A stretch of 64,000 nt of DNA from NCBI RefSeq assembly GCF_029590555.1, contig NZ_CP081001.1:1302001-1366000 (forward strand). The letters run 5' to 3'. The position numbers and the translations under genes were made by a program. Source of the stretch: Sphingobium sp. V4 (GTDB lineage: Bacteria; Pseudomonadota; Alphaproteobacteria; Sphingomonadales; Sphingomonadaceae). The notes below the pieces were generated by a model. That model had not been told where the DNA came from. It searched no databases and saw only the letters and a list, made by a program, of their open reading frames with translations. Shown piece by piece: positions 43,869-53,516 of the stretch. Position 1 is the stretch's first letter, and each line of letters opens with the position of its first letter.

Positions 43869-46091
43869 ATGCCCCCCTATCTGAAAGGTAGCGCTGCTCT
43901 CGGCGCGCTGCTGCTGATCCCCGTCATTCCCGTCCATGCACAGGAAAGGCTGACGCTGGAGCGCGTCTTTGCCAGCCCCGATCTTGCAGGCCCCCAGCCG
44001 CGCGCGCTGAAGCTGTCGCCCGACGGATCGCTGGTGACCCTGCTCAAGCCCCGCGCCGAGGAGAAGGAACGGCTCGACCTGTGGGCGATCGACAGCAGGA
44101 TCGGCGCCGAGCGGATGCTGGTCGATTCGAAGAAGACCGGGACGGGCGCCGAACTTTCCGAAGCGGAGAAGATGCAACGCGAGCGTGATCGTTCCGTCGC
44201 GGGCAGCACCGGCATCACCAGCTATGACTGGTCGCCGGACGGCAAGAGCGTTTTGGTGCCGGTGGACGGCGATCTCTATCTTGCCGGGCTGGACGGGAAT
44301 GTCAAACGGCTGACCGACACGCCGGACGGCGAACTGAACGGCGTGGTCAGCCCGAAGGGCGGGTTCGTGTCCTTCGTGCGCGGCGGCAATCTCTTTGTCC
44401 AGCCGATCGATGGCGCCGAACGGCAGGTAACGCAGGGCGCGAGCGAGACCGTAAACTGGGGCGTTGCAGAGTTCGTCGCGCAGGAGGAAATGGACCGGCG
44501 CACCGGATATTGGTGGTCGCCCGACGACAGTCGCATCGCGGTGGCGCGGGTCGATGAAGGCCCGGTCGGCATCGTCACCCGCACCGCGATCGGCGGGGAG
44601 GGGACGAAGGTCTATCAGCAGCGCTACCCCGCGGCCGGCACGCCCAACGCCGTCGTCGATCTCTATGTGCTGAAACCGGACGGATCGGCGCAGGTAAAGG
44701 TCGATCTGGGCAGCGATACGGACATCTATCTTGCCCGCGTGAACTGGTCGAAGGATGGGCGGACGCTCTATGTCCAGCGCGAGAGCCGGGACCAGAAGCG
44801 GCTCGACCTGCTCGCTGTCGATCCCGCGACCGGCAAGGCGAAGGTGGTACTGACCGAGACGGCGAAGAACTGGATCAACCTGTCCAACAACTTCCGCCCG
44901 CTGAATGATGGCAGCTTTCTCTGGTGGTCGGAAAAGAGCGGTCATGGCCATATTTATCGCGTCAGGGACGCCAAATGGACGGCGCTGACCGGCGGCGACT
45001 GGGAGGTCCGCGACGTGGTCGGCGTGGACGAGGCCAAGGGGCTGGTCTATTTCACCGGCAATCGCGAAACGCCGCTGGAACAGCAACTCTATGTGACGTC
45101 ACTTGGCAAGCCTGGTCCTGCGCGTGCGCTGACTGCCAAGGGCTGGTGGAACGACGCCGTCATGGACGGGGCGGCCAGCCGGGCGGTGGTGACGCGCCAG
45201 AATAGCGACCAGCCCAAGCAGGTCTACCTGGCCGACAGTGGCGGCAAGCGGTTGCAATGGCTGTCCGAAAATGCGCTGACGGGCAGCCATCCCTATGCCC
45301 CCTATGTCGCCGGCCATGTGAAGACGACATTCGGAACGGTGAAGGCGGCGGATGGGACGACGCTTTATACGAAGATCATGACCCCGCCGATCGAGCCGGG
45401 CAAACGCTATCCCGTGTTCATGATCCATTATGGCGGTCCCGGCGGCGGGCGTCAGGTCACGAACACATGGTCCGGCGCGCTCAACCAATATCTGGTCGAC
45501 CGGGGCTGGATCGTCTTTGCCATCGACAATCGCGGCACGCCCGATCGCGGCAAGGCGTTCGAGGATCATCTCTACCGCGCCATGGGCACGGTCGAGGTCG
45601 AGGACCAGTTGAAGGGTGTCGAATGGCTGAAGGACCAGCCCTATGTCGATCCGAAGCGGATCGCTACCTATGGCTGGTCCTATGGGGGCTATATGTCGCT
45701 CAAGCTGCTGGAAAAGGCGCCGGGCGTCTTCGCGGCGGCGGTGGCAGGTGCGCCGGTGACCAAGTGGCAACTCTACGACACCCATTATACAGAGCGCTAT
45801 CTGGGCCGGCCGCAGGACAGGCCGAGCGCTTATCCGGCGTCGGGTGCGATCGATGAGGCCGCGAAGATCACCGATCCGCTGTTGCTGATCCATGGCATGT
45901 CCGACGATAATGTCGTGTTCGACAATGCCACCGCACTGATGGCGAAGATGCAGGGCGCGGCGGTGCCGTTCGAGATGATGGCCTATCCCGGCCAGACCCA
46001 CCGCGTCGGCGGGCCGGGCATCAGCGTCCATCTGTGGCGCACGATCGGGCGATTTCTGGCTGCCCATGCCGGCGGGCCGGACGCAGACTGA
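43869..46091 (+). CDS. S9-family prolyl oligopeptidase-type peptidase (dipeptidyl peptidase IV-like), secreted
   Basis: 740-residue serine peptidase. A signal peptide (MPPYLKGSAALGALLLIPVIPVHA) precedes an N-terminal beta-propeller (residues about 50-490, DPP IV N-terminal type) and a C-terminal alpha/beta hydrolase. Catalytic Ser604 is in YGWSYGGYMSLKLL, the Asp is in HGMSDDNVVFDN, and the His is in YPGQTHRVGGPG. Such enzymes trim Xaa-Pro dipeptides in the periplasm. Start at 43869 rather than 43839, since it begins the signal peptide directly. An acidic-linker segment near residues 90-120 is typical of the bacterial DPP IV group. Confidence 0.92.
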   Translation: MPPYLKGSAALGALLLIPVIPVHAQERLTLERVFASPDLAGPQPRALKLSPDGSLVTLLKPRAEEKERLDLWAIDSRIGAERMLVDSKKTGTGAELSEAEKMQRERDRSVAGSTGITSYDWSPDGKSVLVPVDGDLYLAGLDGNVKRLTDTPDGELNGVVSPKGGFVSFVRGGNLFVQPIDGAERQVTQGASETVNWGVAEFVAQEEMDRRTGYWWSPDDSRIAVARVDEGPVGIVTRTAIGGEGTKVYQQRYPAAGTPNAVVDLYVLKPDGSAQVKVDLGSDTDIYLARVNWSKDGRTLYVQRESRDQKRLDLLAVDPATGKAKVVLTETAKNWINLSNNFRPLNDGSFLWWSEKSGHGHIYRVRDAKWTALTGGDWEVRDVVGVDEAKGLVYFTGNRETPLEQQLYVTSLGKPGPARALTAKGWWNDAVMDGAASRAVVTRQNSDQPKQVYLADSGGKRLQWLSENALTGSHPYAPYVAGHVKTTFGTVKAADGTTLYTKIMTPPIEPGKRYPVFMIHYGGPGGGRQVTNTWSGALNQYLVDRGWIVFAIDNRGTPDRGKAFEDHLYRAMGTVEVEDQLKGVEWLKDQPYVDPKRIATYGWSYGGYMSLKLLEKAPGVFAAAVAGAPVTKWQLYDTHYTERYLGRPQDRPSAYPASGAIDEAAKITDPLLLIHGMSDDNVVFDNATALMAKMQGAAVPFEMMAYPGQTHRVGGPGISVHLWRTIGRFLAAHAGGPDAD

Positions 46092-46447
46092 CGGGTAGGG
46101 CTATCGCCAGGCGTGGAAGATCGCCCGGCGATAGCGGTCCTTGCGCCGGACCGGCATCGCCCATTTGCGCCAGCCCTTGTTGTCCAGCGCTGCCGGCGTC
46201 ACATGAAACCGGGAATAGCCAAATCTCGCGGAGGGCGAGGATGTAATCAACGCTGGGGCAGGGGTGGCAGCGGCATTGACTGCATCAACTGAAGATCCGG
46301 TGGTGTGAGGAGGGGGGGAAGGGTTGGTCGGGGCTTGAGCGGTAATCTGCGCGCTATCGGGCCGGCAAGCCCTTCTTTCTGGACAAACGCCGCAGTATCG
46401 CTATGGCCCGCACTCCGCAATATTGCATTGGAGTGGAGACTTTAGTC
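46092..46447. other. intergenic region upstream of asd
   Basis: 356 bases. The left third holds a short minus-strand reading frame (46101-46202) described separately; the right part is purine-rich (a run of G at about 46311-46318) and leads into asd with a GGAG ribosome site about 13 bases before its ATG. No other gene or RNA was recognised. Confidence 0.5.
46101..46202 (-). CDS. possible small basic protein (33 residues)
   Basis: A GTG-initiated minus-strand frame reading VTPAALDNKGWRKWAMPVRR then KDRYRRAIFHAWR. It is rich in Arg, Lys and Trp, and the frame stays open upstream (ARFGYSRFH) to a TTG. It could be a small basic peptide or the C-terminal remnant of a lost gene; coding bias seems protein-like but no ribosome site was seen. 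Confidence 0.25.
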   Translation of the reverse strand: MTPAALDNKGWRKWAMPVRRKDRYRRAIFHAWR

Positions 46448-47473
46448 ATGGGTTACAAGGTCGTCGTCGTTGGTGCCACCGGTAATGTGGGCCGCGAGAT
46501 GCTGACCATTCTCGCTGAGCGCGAGTTCCCTATTGACGAGATCGCGGCGGTCGCATCGCCCCGGTCGCACGGCACCGACGTCGATTTCGGTGACACCGGC
46601 AAGACGCTCAAATGCAAGAATATCGAGCATTTCGACTTCACCGGCTGGGACATCGCCCTGTTCGCCGCCGGCTCCGGCCCGACCGCCGAATATGCGCCCA
46701 AGGCTGCTGCGGCCGGCTGCGTCGTGATCGACAATTCGTCGCTCTATCGCATGGACCCGGACGTGCCGCTGATCGTGCCCGAAGTTAACCCGGACGCGAT
46801 CGACGGCTATACGAAGAAAAACATCATCGCGAACCCGAACTGCTCGACCGCGCAGATGGTCGTTGCCCTGAAGCCGCTTCATGACGCGGCGAAGATCAAG
46901 CGCGTCGTCGTCGCGACCTACCAGTCGGTGTCCGGCGCGGGCAAGGCGGGCATGGACGAACTGTTCGAACAGTCGCGCAACATCTTCGTCGGCGACCCGG
47001 CCGAACCCAAGAAGTTCACCAAGCAGATCGCCTTCAACGTGATCCCGCATATCGACGTTTTCCTGGATGATGGTTCGACCAAGGAAGAATGGAAGATGGT
47101 CGCGGAGACCAAGAAGATCCTCGATCCGAAGGTCAAGGTCACGGCGACCTGCGTGCGCGTGCCGGTGTTCGTCGGTCACTCCGAAGCGCTGAACATCGAG
47201 TTCGAGAACGAGATTTCGGCCAAGGAAGCTCAGGACATTCTCCGCGAAGCGCCGGGCGTGATGCTCGTCGACAAGCGCGAGGATGGCGGTTACGTCACCC
47301 CGGTCGAATGCGTCGGCGACTATGCGACCTTTATCAGCCGCGTGCGGGAGGATTCGACGGTCGATAACGGCCTGTCGCTCTGGTGCGTCAGCGACAATCT
47401 CCGCAAGGGCGCGGCGCTGAATGCGGTGCAGATTGCCGAACTGCTGGGCCGCCGTCATCTCAAGAAGGGTTAA
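46448..47473 (+). CDS. asd: aspartate-semialdehyde dehydrogenase
   Basis: 341-residue NADPH enzyme that reduces aspartyl phosphate to the semialdehyde, for lysine, methionine, threonine and diaminopimelate. The nucleotide motif is VVVGATGNVGREML, the catalytic Cys132 is in NPNCSTAQMVVALKPL, and the His ligand region is TCVRVPVFVGHSEALNIEFE. The start at 46448 (MGYKVVVVG) was chosen for its GGAG site; an earlier ATG would add 15 poorly conserved residues. Confidence 0.97.
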   Translation: MGYKVVVVGATGNVGREMLTILAEREFPIDEIAAVASPRSHGTDVDFGDTGKTLKCKNIEHFDFTGWDIALFAAGSGPTAEYAPKAAAAGCVVIDNSSLYRMDPDVPLIVPEVNPDAIDGYTKKNIIANPNCSTAQMVVALKPLHDAAKIKRVVVATYQSVSGAGKAGMDELFEQSRNIFVGDPAEPKKFTKQIAFNVIPHIDVFLDDGSTKEEWKMVAETKKILDPKVKVTATCVRVPVFVGHSEALNIEFENEISAKEAQDILREAPGVMLVDKREDGGYVTPVECVGDYATFISRVREDSTVDNGLSLWCVSDNLRKGAALNAVQIAELLGRRHLKKG

Positions 47474-47482
47474 GTCGCCCCG

Positions 47483-48121
47483 ATGACCTCTGGTGCTGTC
47501 GCGATTTGGAAGGCTCTTCCGATCGCGCAGCGCCGGATGATCCTGTTGCTGCTGGCCGCGATCGGCCTCGCCAATCTCGCACAGCCCTATCCCGATCTCG
47601 CGCCGCTCCAGCATGGCCCGACGGTCGGGCTGATTTTGGCCGCGCCATGGCTGCTGCGGCGCTGGCCGCTCTCCACCACCGCCTTTGCCTGCATCTGGCT
47701 GTTCCTGCTGCTTCACACTGTCGGCGCGCGCTGGATCTACAGCTATGTGCCCTATGACGAATGGGCGCGGGCGGTGAGCGGGCAGGATCTATCCAGCCTC
47801 TTCGGCATGACCCGCAACGGCTATGATCGACTGGTTCATCTTGCTTTCGGTGCGTTGCTGACCTTGCCGGTCGCAGAAAGCGCGTGGCGGCATGGCGGGT
47901 TGTCGCGATGCTGGAGCCTGGCCTTCGCCTTCGCTGCCATCGGCCTGGGCAGCGCGGCCTATGAGATATTCGAATGGTTGCTGACCATCGTCGCCGCCGG
48001 CGAGACGGCGGACTATTATAATGGCCAGCAGGGCGATGTGTGGGACGCGCAGAAGGATATGGCGGCCGCACAGGTCGGCAGCGCGGTCGCGCTCATCGCG
48101 CTCTTGCGCCGCCGGGAATGA
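47483..48121 (+). CDS. DUF2238 family inner-membrane protein (YjdF-like)
   Basis: 212-residue membrane protein with about six hydrophobic segments. NGYDRLVHLAFGALLTLPVAES and GSAAYEIFEWL carry the conserved Asp-Arg-His and Glu of the DUF2238/YjdF family. The C-terminal DVWDAQKDMAAAQVGSAVALIALL is also typical. The function of the family is unknown. It follows asd by 9 bases in the same direction. Confidence 0.88.
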   Translation: MTSGAVAIWKALPIAQRRMILLLLAAIGLANLAQPYPDLAPLQHGPTVGLILAAPWLLRRWPLSTTAFACIWLFLLLHTVGARWIYSYVPYDEWARAVSGQDLSSLFGMTRNGYDRLVHLAFGALLTLPVAESAWRHGGLSRCWSLAFAFAAIGLGSAAYEIFEWLLTIVAAGETADYYNGQQGDVWDAQKDMAAAQVGSAVALIALLRRRE

Positions 48122-48165
48122 CGCCATATCGGCAAGCCGACCCTGTCCGACAAGGAAATGCGCCG

Positions 48166-48927
48166 ATGACCGACCTGCCGATCCAACGCCATGACATCAA
48201 AGGCCGGGATGGGCTGCCGATCGCGGTGCATGTCGTGGGCAAGGGCCGCGATCTCGTTCTGATCCATGGCTATTTCTCCAATGCCTGGACCAACTGGATT
48301 CGATACGGCCATGCCGCCCGGTTGGTGGAGGCAGGCTTTCGCCTGATCCTGCCGGACCTGCGCGGTCATGGTGAAAGCGCCAAGCCGCATGACGCCGCCG
48401 CCTATCCGCCCGATGCGCTGACCGACGACAATCTGGCGCTGGTGGAACAGATGGATCTGACCGACTATGATCTGGGCGGCTATTCCCTTGGCGCGCGGAC
48501 GACGGTGCGGATGCTGGCGCGGGGGGCAACGCCGCGCCGCGTGATCCTGGCCGGGATGGGGCTGCGCGGCCTTGTCAGGACGCTGGACAAGGGCGGCTAT
48601 TACAAGAATGTGCTGACCAACCTGGGCACGTTCGAGCGGGGCACGTCGGAGTGGATGACCGAAGCGTTCCTCAAGACCACCAAGGGCGATCCGGTGGCGA
48701 TGCTCAACATCCTCAACACCTTCGTCGATACGCCCGAAGATGTGATCGCTCGCTTCCAGCAGCCAACCGAAATAATTTGCGGCGCCGACGATCAGGACAA
48801 TGGCATTGCGCAGGAACTGGCTGAAACTTTGCCCAATGGTCGCTATGTCGAAATTCCTGGCAACCATATGAATGCGGTCACGCGCAAGGAACTGGGGCAG
48901 GCTATGGTCGATTTCCTGACAGCTTGA
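48166..48927 (+). CDS. alpha/beta-fold hydrolase
   Basis: 253-residue hydrolase. VLIHGYFSNAWTNW is the oxyanion-hole region, the nucleophile Ser is in LGGYSLGARTTVRMLARGA, the Asp is in CGADDQDNG, and the His is in IPGNHMNAVTRKELGQAM. Substrate unknown; it resembles small esterase/lactonase-type enzymes. The start at 48166 has AAGGAAA upstream and separates it from the DUF2238 gene by 44 bases. No signal peptide, so it acts in the cytoplasm. Confidence 0.9.
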   Translation: MTDLPIQRHDIKGRDGLPIAVHVVGKGRDLVLIHGYFSNAWTNWIRYGHAARLVEAGFRLILPDLRGHGESAKPHDAAAYPPDALTDDNLALVEQMDLTDYDLGGYSLGARTTVRMLARGATPRRVILAGMGLRGLVRTLDKGGYYKNVLTNLGTFERGTSEWMTEAFLKTTKGDPVAMLNILNTFVDTPEDVIARFQQPTEIICGADDQDNGIAQELAETLPNGRYVEIPGNHMNAVTRKELGQAMVDFLTA

Positions 48928-48980
48928 CTGTATCGCCTGACCAAGTCAGCTTCCCCGCATAAACAGATCAGGGGAACCCC

Positions 48981-50789
48981 ATGAAAATCGCACTCTCGCT
49001 GGCCGCTCTTGCGGCCGCCCTCGTTGCTTCGCCGGCGGCGGCGCAGCAGGCGCCGACGGCGGCCGACGCCGAAGCCTTCCTCGCCAAGGCGGAGAAGAGC
49101 CTGTTCGACCAGTCCATCATCAGCGGTCGCGCGCAGTGGATCAATGCGACCTACATCACCGACGACACCGACGCGATCGCATCCTATTTCGGCGCGATCG
49201 ACACGAAGATGCGGGTCGATTATGCGCTGGACGCGGCGAAATATGCTGCCGCGCCCGGCCTGTCGGAGGAGACGAAGCGCCGCCTGACATTGCTGCGTAC
49301 CGCACTGACCCTACCCGCACCGACGACGCCCGGAGCGGCCGAGCAGCTCAACGATCTCGCGACCAGGCTCCAGTCCGCCTACGGCAAGGGCAAGGGAACG
49401 CTGAAGGGGCAGCCGATCAACGGCAGCGACATCGAAGAACAGATGGGGGAGAATCGCAACCCCGAAGAGCTGAAGGAAATGTGGGTCAGCTGGCATGATA
49501 ATGTCGGCGCGCCGATGCGGCAGGATTATGCGAGGCTGGTCGGCATCGCCAATGCCGGGGCGAAGGAACTGGGCTTTGCCGATACAGGCGCGATGTGGCG
49601 GTCCAAATATGACATGCCGGCCGATGATTTTGCTCGGCTGACCGACAAGATCTGGGCGGAGGTCAAGCCGCTCTATGACGAACTTCACTGCTATACCCGT
49701 ACCAAGCTCAACGAGAAATATGGCGATGCCGTGCAGCCGAAAGCCGGCCCGATCCGCGCCGACCTGCTGGGCAATATGTGGGCGCAGGAATGGGGCAATA
49801 TCTACGATATCGTCGCGCCTGCGGGCGCGGGTGACCTGGGCTATGACGTCACCGACCTGCTCAAGACCAAGGCCTATGATCCGGTCAGGATGGTGAAGGC
49901 GGGCGAGGGCTTCTATAGCTCGCTCGGCTTCGATCCGCTGCCGCAGAGCTTCTGGGAACGGTCGCAGATCGTGAAGCCTCAGGACCGCGAAGTGGTCTGC
50001 CATGCGTCCGCCTGGGATCTGGACAACAAGAACGACATCCGCATCAAGATGTGCACGAAGGTGAATGGCGACGATTTCGTAACGATCCATCACGAGCTGG
50101 GCCACAATTATTACCAGCGCGCCTATCAGGTCCAGAAGCCGCTGTATCTGGACGGTGCCAATGATGGCTTTCATGAGGCGATCGGCGATTTCGTGGCGCT
50201 ATCCATCACCCCCGACTATCTGGTGAAGATCGGGCTGCTCGATCCGGTAAAGGTGCCGGGAACGGACAAGGATCTGGGCCTGCTGCTCCGCCAGGCAATG
50301 GACAAGGTGGCGTTCCTGCCCTTCGGCCTCCTGATCGACAAATGGCGCTGGGGCGTGTTTGATGGGTCGATCCCGGAAAGTCAGTATGAAAAGGCCTGGA
50401 CCGACCTGCGGCTCCAATATCAGGGCATCGTCCCGCCGGTGTCCCGCGATGAGACGAAATTCGACGCCGGGGGCAAATATCATATCCCCGGTAATACGCC
50501 CTATACGCGCTACTTCCTCGCGCGTGTGCTCCAGTTCCAATTCTATGCCGCCGCGTGTCGACAGGCCGGCTGGAAGGGGCCGCTGCATCGCTGCTCCTTC
50601 TACGGTGACAAGAAGGTGGGGGCGAAGCTGAACGCGATGCTGGAGATGGGAGCATCGAAACCCTGGCCCGATGCGCTGGAGGCGTTCACCGGAAGCCGTG
50701 AGATGTCGGGCAAGGCGCTCGTCAATTACTTCGCGCCACTCCAGAAGTGGTTGATCGAACAGAATAAAGGCAAGTCTTGCGGCTGGTAA
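48981..50789 (+). CDS. M2-family metallopeptidase (angiotensin-converting-enzyme-like), secreted
   Basis: 602-residue periplasmic dicarboxypeptidase of the M2 family. A signal peptide (MKIALSLAALAAALVASPAAAQQ) is cleaved after AAAQQ or nearby. The zinc site is HELGH (His371, Glu372, His375) in TIHHELGHNYYQRAY, with the third ligand Glu in NDGFHEAIGDFVALS. Downstream FLPFGLLIDKWRWGVFDG and YHIPGNTPYTRYFLARVLQFQFY are M2 signatures. These enzymes are common in marine and soil sphingomonads; the natural peptide substrate is unknown. Confidence 0.95.
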   Translation: MKIALSLAALAAALVASPAAAQQAPTAADAEAFLAKAEKSLFDQSIISGRAQWINATYITDDTDAIASYFGAIDTKMRVDYALDAAKYAAAPGLSEETKRRLTLLRTALTLPAPTTPGAAEQLNDLATRLQSAYGKGKGTLKGQPINGSDIEEQMGENRNPEELKEMWVSWHDNVGAPMRQDYARLVGIANAGAKELGFADTGAMWRSKYDMPADDFARLTDKIWAEVKPLYDELHCYTRTKLNEKYGDAVQPKAGPIRADLLGNMWAQEWGNIYDIVAPAGAGDLGYDVTDLLKTKAYDPVRMVKAGEGFYSSLGFDPLPQSFWERSQIVKPQDREVVCHASAWDLDNKNDIRIKMCTKVNGDDFVTIHHELGHNYYQRAYQVQKPLYLDGANDGFHEAIGDFVALSITPDYLVKIGLLDPVKVPGTDKDLGLLLRQAMDKVAFLPFGLLIDKWRWGVFDGSIPESQYEKAWTDLRLQYQGIVPPVSRDETKFDAGGKYHIPGNTPYTRYFLARVLQFQFYAAACRQAGWKGPLHRCSFYGDKKVGAKLNAMLEMGASKPWPDALEAFTGSREMSGKALVNYFAPLQKWLIEQNKGKSCGW

Positions 50790-50820
50790 GTCCGAGTATA
50801 TCTTGGTAAACGGCTGACGC

Positions 50821-51969
50821 ATGAGCGTGTCAGCCGTCATCCTTTCTCTCCTTTTCGGCACCAGCATCGTCATGGCGATCGCCATGGCGGTGGCCTGGCT
50901 GCATTTTGGTCGCCAGAAGCATGTCCTGACTTGGACGGCCTCCTATGCGGTCGCGGTGCTGCAATGGCTGGCCAATGCGGGGGGCTATTTCCTTCAGAAT
51001 CGTCCGCTGTTCGTGATTGCCGGCATCGGCTTGGTGACGAGCGCGACGCTGCTGGCGATCGGCATCCGGCAAAGGTCCGGGCGACTGGTGTCGATCCGGC
51101 TTTTCGCCATTCCGGCGTTGCTGGCGATCGTCGCCACGGCCATCGCCATTTCACCGATCGGCAGCCAGGTGATGCAGGGCATGATCACGCCCGCCTATGT
51201 GGGCGTGCTGATGGCGATCAGCGCCGCGTCGCTCTGGCCCAGGGACAGGCGCTTTACCTCGCCCGAACTTGCCTTCTTCGTGCTGCTGGTCGCATTCGCC
51301 CTTGTCCAGATAGCGCTGGCCGCTTCGGCCTCGATGATTCGTGGCCCTGAAGACGGCAAGCAATTATATCGCGCCATTCTGAGCCTCTTCATGCCGTCCA
51401 TCTACGTCGGGACCGGCGTTGCCGCGGTCCTCGTCGTCGCGGGCGATCTCGCCCAGCAGTTGCGGCGGCAGATGCGGCATGATCCCCTGACGCAGGTTCT
51501 CAACCGCCGCGGCCTGGATGAAGCGGCCGAACGGGCTATCGCGCAGGCCCGGCGCCATGGACGGCCGCTGGCGCTGGTCGTGTGCGATCTCGACGGGTTC
51601 AAGGCGCTGAACGACAGCCACGGACATATCGCCGGCGACCAGGCGTTGCAGGGTTTTGCCCAACTCCTGACCCTGGCCGTGCGCCGTGGCGACATAGTCG
51701 GTCGGATGGGCGGGGACGAATTCGGCCTTCTACTACAGGATTCGGACGCCCGCGCGGCTGCCGACGTCATGGAGCGGGTGCGCGCGGAAGTCAGTCACCT
51801 GTCACTTCCGCGCGTTCCGGATATGCGCCTGCGCGCCAGCTTCGGCGTTGCCGAGTTGGCGACCGGCGACATGCAACTGGAGGACATGGTCGCGCGCGCC
51901 GACGAGGCGCTTTATGCGGCGAAGAAGGACGGGAAGAACCGGGTCAGCATCGCGCGCAGCGCGGCCTGA
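50821..51969 (+). CDS. membrane-bound diguanylate cyclase (GGDEF)
   Basis: 382-residue protein. The N-terminal half (residues 1-205) has about six membrane segments (for example LLFGTSIVMAIAMAVAWLHFG and RLFAIPALLAIVATAIAIS). The C-terminal GGDEF domain has the active-site motif GGDEF at residues 297-301 (RMGGDEFGLLL) and an intact inhibitory site RxxD (RRGD, 288-291) five residues upstream. It is expected to make cyclic di-GMP from two GTP, with feedback inhibition. No EAL domain. The sensor signal of the membrane half is unknown. Confidence 0.94.
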   Translation: MSVSAVILSLLFGTSIVMAIAMAVAWLHFGRQKHVLTWTASYAVAVLQWLANAGGYFLQNRPLFVIAGIGLVTSATLLAIGIRQRSGRLVSIRLFAIPALLAIVATAIAISPIGSQVMQGMITPAYVGVLMAISAASLWPRDRRFTSPELAFFVLLVAFALVQIALAASASMIRGPEDGKQLYRAILSLFMPSIYVGTGVAAVLVVAGDLAQQLRRQMRHDPLTQVLNRRGLDEAAERAIAQARRHGRPLALVVCDLDGFKALNDSHGHIAGDQALQGFAQLLTLAVRRGDIVGRMGGDEFGLLLQDSDARAAADVMERVRAEVSHLSLPRVPDMRLRASFGVAELATGDMQLEDMVARADEALYAAKKDGKNRVSIARSAA

Positions 51970-51979
51970 TCCGACCCTC

Positions 51980-53434
51980 TCATCGAAATGGCGGCTCGTT
52001 GAACGCTCGCAGCTTGCGGCTGTGCAGCTTCGCACCCTCTTGTCGCAGCAGTTCGCAGGTCATCAGGCCGACCCGCAGGTGGCCCGCGATCGCTTCCTCG
52101 TAAAAGCGGTTGGCCTGGCCGGGCAGCTTGAGTTCGCCATGGATCGGCTTGTCCGACACGCAGAGCAAGGTGCCGTAGGGCACGCGGAAGCGATAGCCCT
52201 GGGCCGCGATCGTCGCCGATTCCATGTCGATGCCGACCGCGCGCGACAGGCTGAACCGCAGCGCGGAACTGGAATAGCGCAATTCCCAGTTGCGGTCGTC
52301 GGTGGTGACGACGGTCCCTGTGCGCAGGCGGCGCTTGAAGTCCTCCGGATCATTGCCGCCCAATATGGCCTCGGCCGCCGTTTCCATCGCAACCTGGACT
52401 TCCGCGATTGCGGGCACCGGAATTTCCGGGGGCAGCATATCGTCCAGCACCTTGTCGTCGCGCAGATAGGCGTGGGCGAGGACATAGTCGCCGATCCGCT
52501 GGCTCGGACGCAGGCCGCCGCAATGGCCGATCATCAGCCAGGCTTCGGGACGCACGACCGCCAGGTGATCGCAGATCGTCTTGGCGTTGGCCGGGCCGAC
52601 GCCGATATTCACCAGGGTGATGCCGCTGCGATCGGGGGCGATCAGGTGATAGGCCGGCATCTGGTGCTTGCGCCATGCGCTGTCGGCGATCATGCCGGCA
52701 GGGTCCGCCGTTTCGGGGGTGACATAGACGCCGCCCGCGCCCGAAAGGGCCGTGAACCGGCTCCCCTCGCGCTGCAACTCGCCACAGGCCCAGGTCACGA
52801 ACTCATCGACGTAGCGGTGATAGTTGGTGAACAGAATGTAGCGTTGTACATGCTCCGCCGGCGTGCCGGTATAATGTTTGAGCCGCGCCAGCGAGAAGTC
52901 GGTGCGCAATCCGTCGAACAGCGCGAGAGGGCGGTCGCCGCCGGCATCGGGCATGAACAGGCCATCGGCGATCTCGTCGCCGATCTCCGCCAGTTCGGTC
53001 GCCGGGAAATAGCGCGCCAGTTCAGTCGGCGGCGTGCCGTCCAGCGCGCTTATGTCGAGCCCGTCAAGCACATAGGGGAAGGGGATCTGCTGGTCGCTCA
53101 GCCCGGCTTCGACTTCCACGCCATAATCGCGGACCAGCAGGTCGATCTGCTCGGCCAGATAGTCGGCGAACATGGCCGGCCTGGTCACCGTGGTCGCATA
53201 GCGGCCCGGCTTGGACAGGCGGGCAAAGGAACGGCCGGGGGGCGGTGCGTCGCTGTCGCTATGATGGGTGATCCGCAGTTCCGGATAACAAAAGCGCCGA
53301 TCCGTGCGTGCGTGCGCCGGGGGGATGCTGCCATCGCGGGCATAGGCGCGCATCGCCTCACGCAGATTTTCGATGGATGTCTGATAGATGCGGTCGAGTT
53401 GCGCGACCGTTGCGCTGCCGATGCTTTGTGTCAT
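51980..53434 (-). CDS. amn: AMP nucleosidase
   Basis: 484-residue enzyme that splits AMP into adenine and ribose 5-phosphate. The C-terminal phosphorylase-like domain has ITLVNIGVGPANAKTICDHLAVVRPEAWLMIGHCGGLRPSQRIGDYVLAHAYLRDD and a catalytic Asp in CVSDKPIHGELKLPG; GIDMESATIAAQGYRFRVPYGTLLCVSD is the substrate loop. The N-terminal domain (residues 1-180) is the regulatory part typical of Amn. Convergent with the cyclase gene, 11 bases apart. Confidence 0.94.
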   Translation of the reverse strand: MTQSIGSATVAQLDRIYQTSIENLREAMRAYARDGSIPPAHARTDRRFCYPELRITHHSDSDAPPPGRSFARLSKPGRYATTVTRPAMFADYLAEQIDLLVRDYGVEVEAGLSDQQIPFPYVLDGLDISALDGTPPTELARYFPATELAEIGDEIADGLFMPDAGGDRPLALFDGLRTDFSLARLKHYTGTPAEHVQRYILFTNYHRYVDEFVTWACGELQREGSRFTALSGAGGVYVTPETADPAGMIADSAWRKHQMPAYHLIAPDRSGITLVNIGVGPANAKTICDHLAVVRPEAWLMIGHCGGLRPSQRIGDYVLAHAYLRDDKVLDDMLPPEIPVPAIAEVQVAMETAAEAILGGNDPEDFKRRLRTGTVVTTDDRNWELRYSSSALRFSLSRAVGIDMESATIAAQGYRFRVPYGTLLCVSDKPIHGELKLPGQANRFYEEAIAGHLRVGLMTCELLRQEGAKLHSRKLRAFNEPPFR

Positions 53435-53484
53435 CGCCTCCTGTTATCGCCTTTGCACGACAGAAGGAAGACATTGAAAGGAAT

Positions 53485-53510
53485 GCGCGCCGGGCAACCG
53501 CCCGGCGCGC
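53485..53510 (-). terminator. hairpin downstream of the peroxiredoxin gene
   Basis: Perfect 11-bp stem GCGCGCCGGGC / GCCCGGCGCGC with a 4-base loop (53485-53495 and 53500-53510), 7 bases after the peroxiredoxin stop. It lacks a T-run on either side, so it is a probable but not certain terminator. Confidence 0.55.
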
Positions 53511-53516
53511 AACTGA

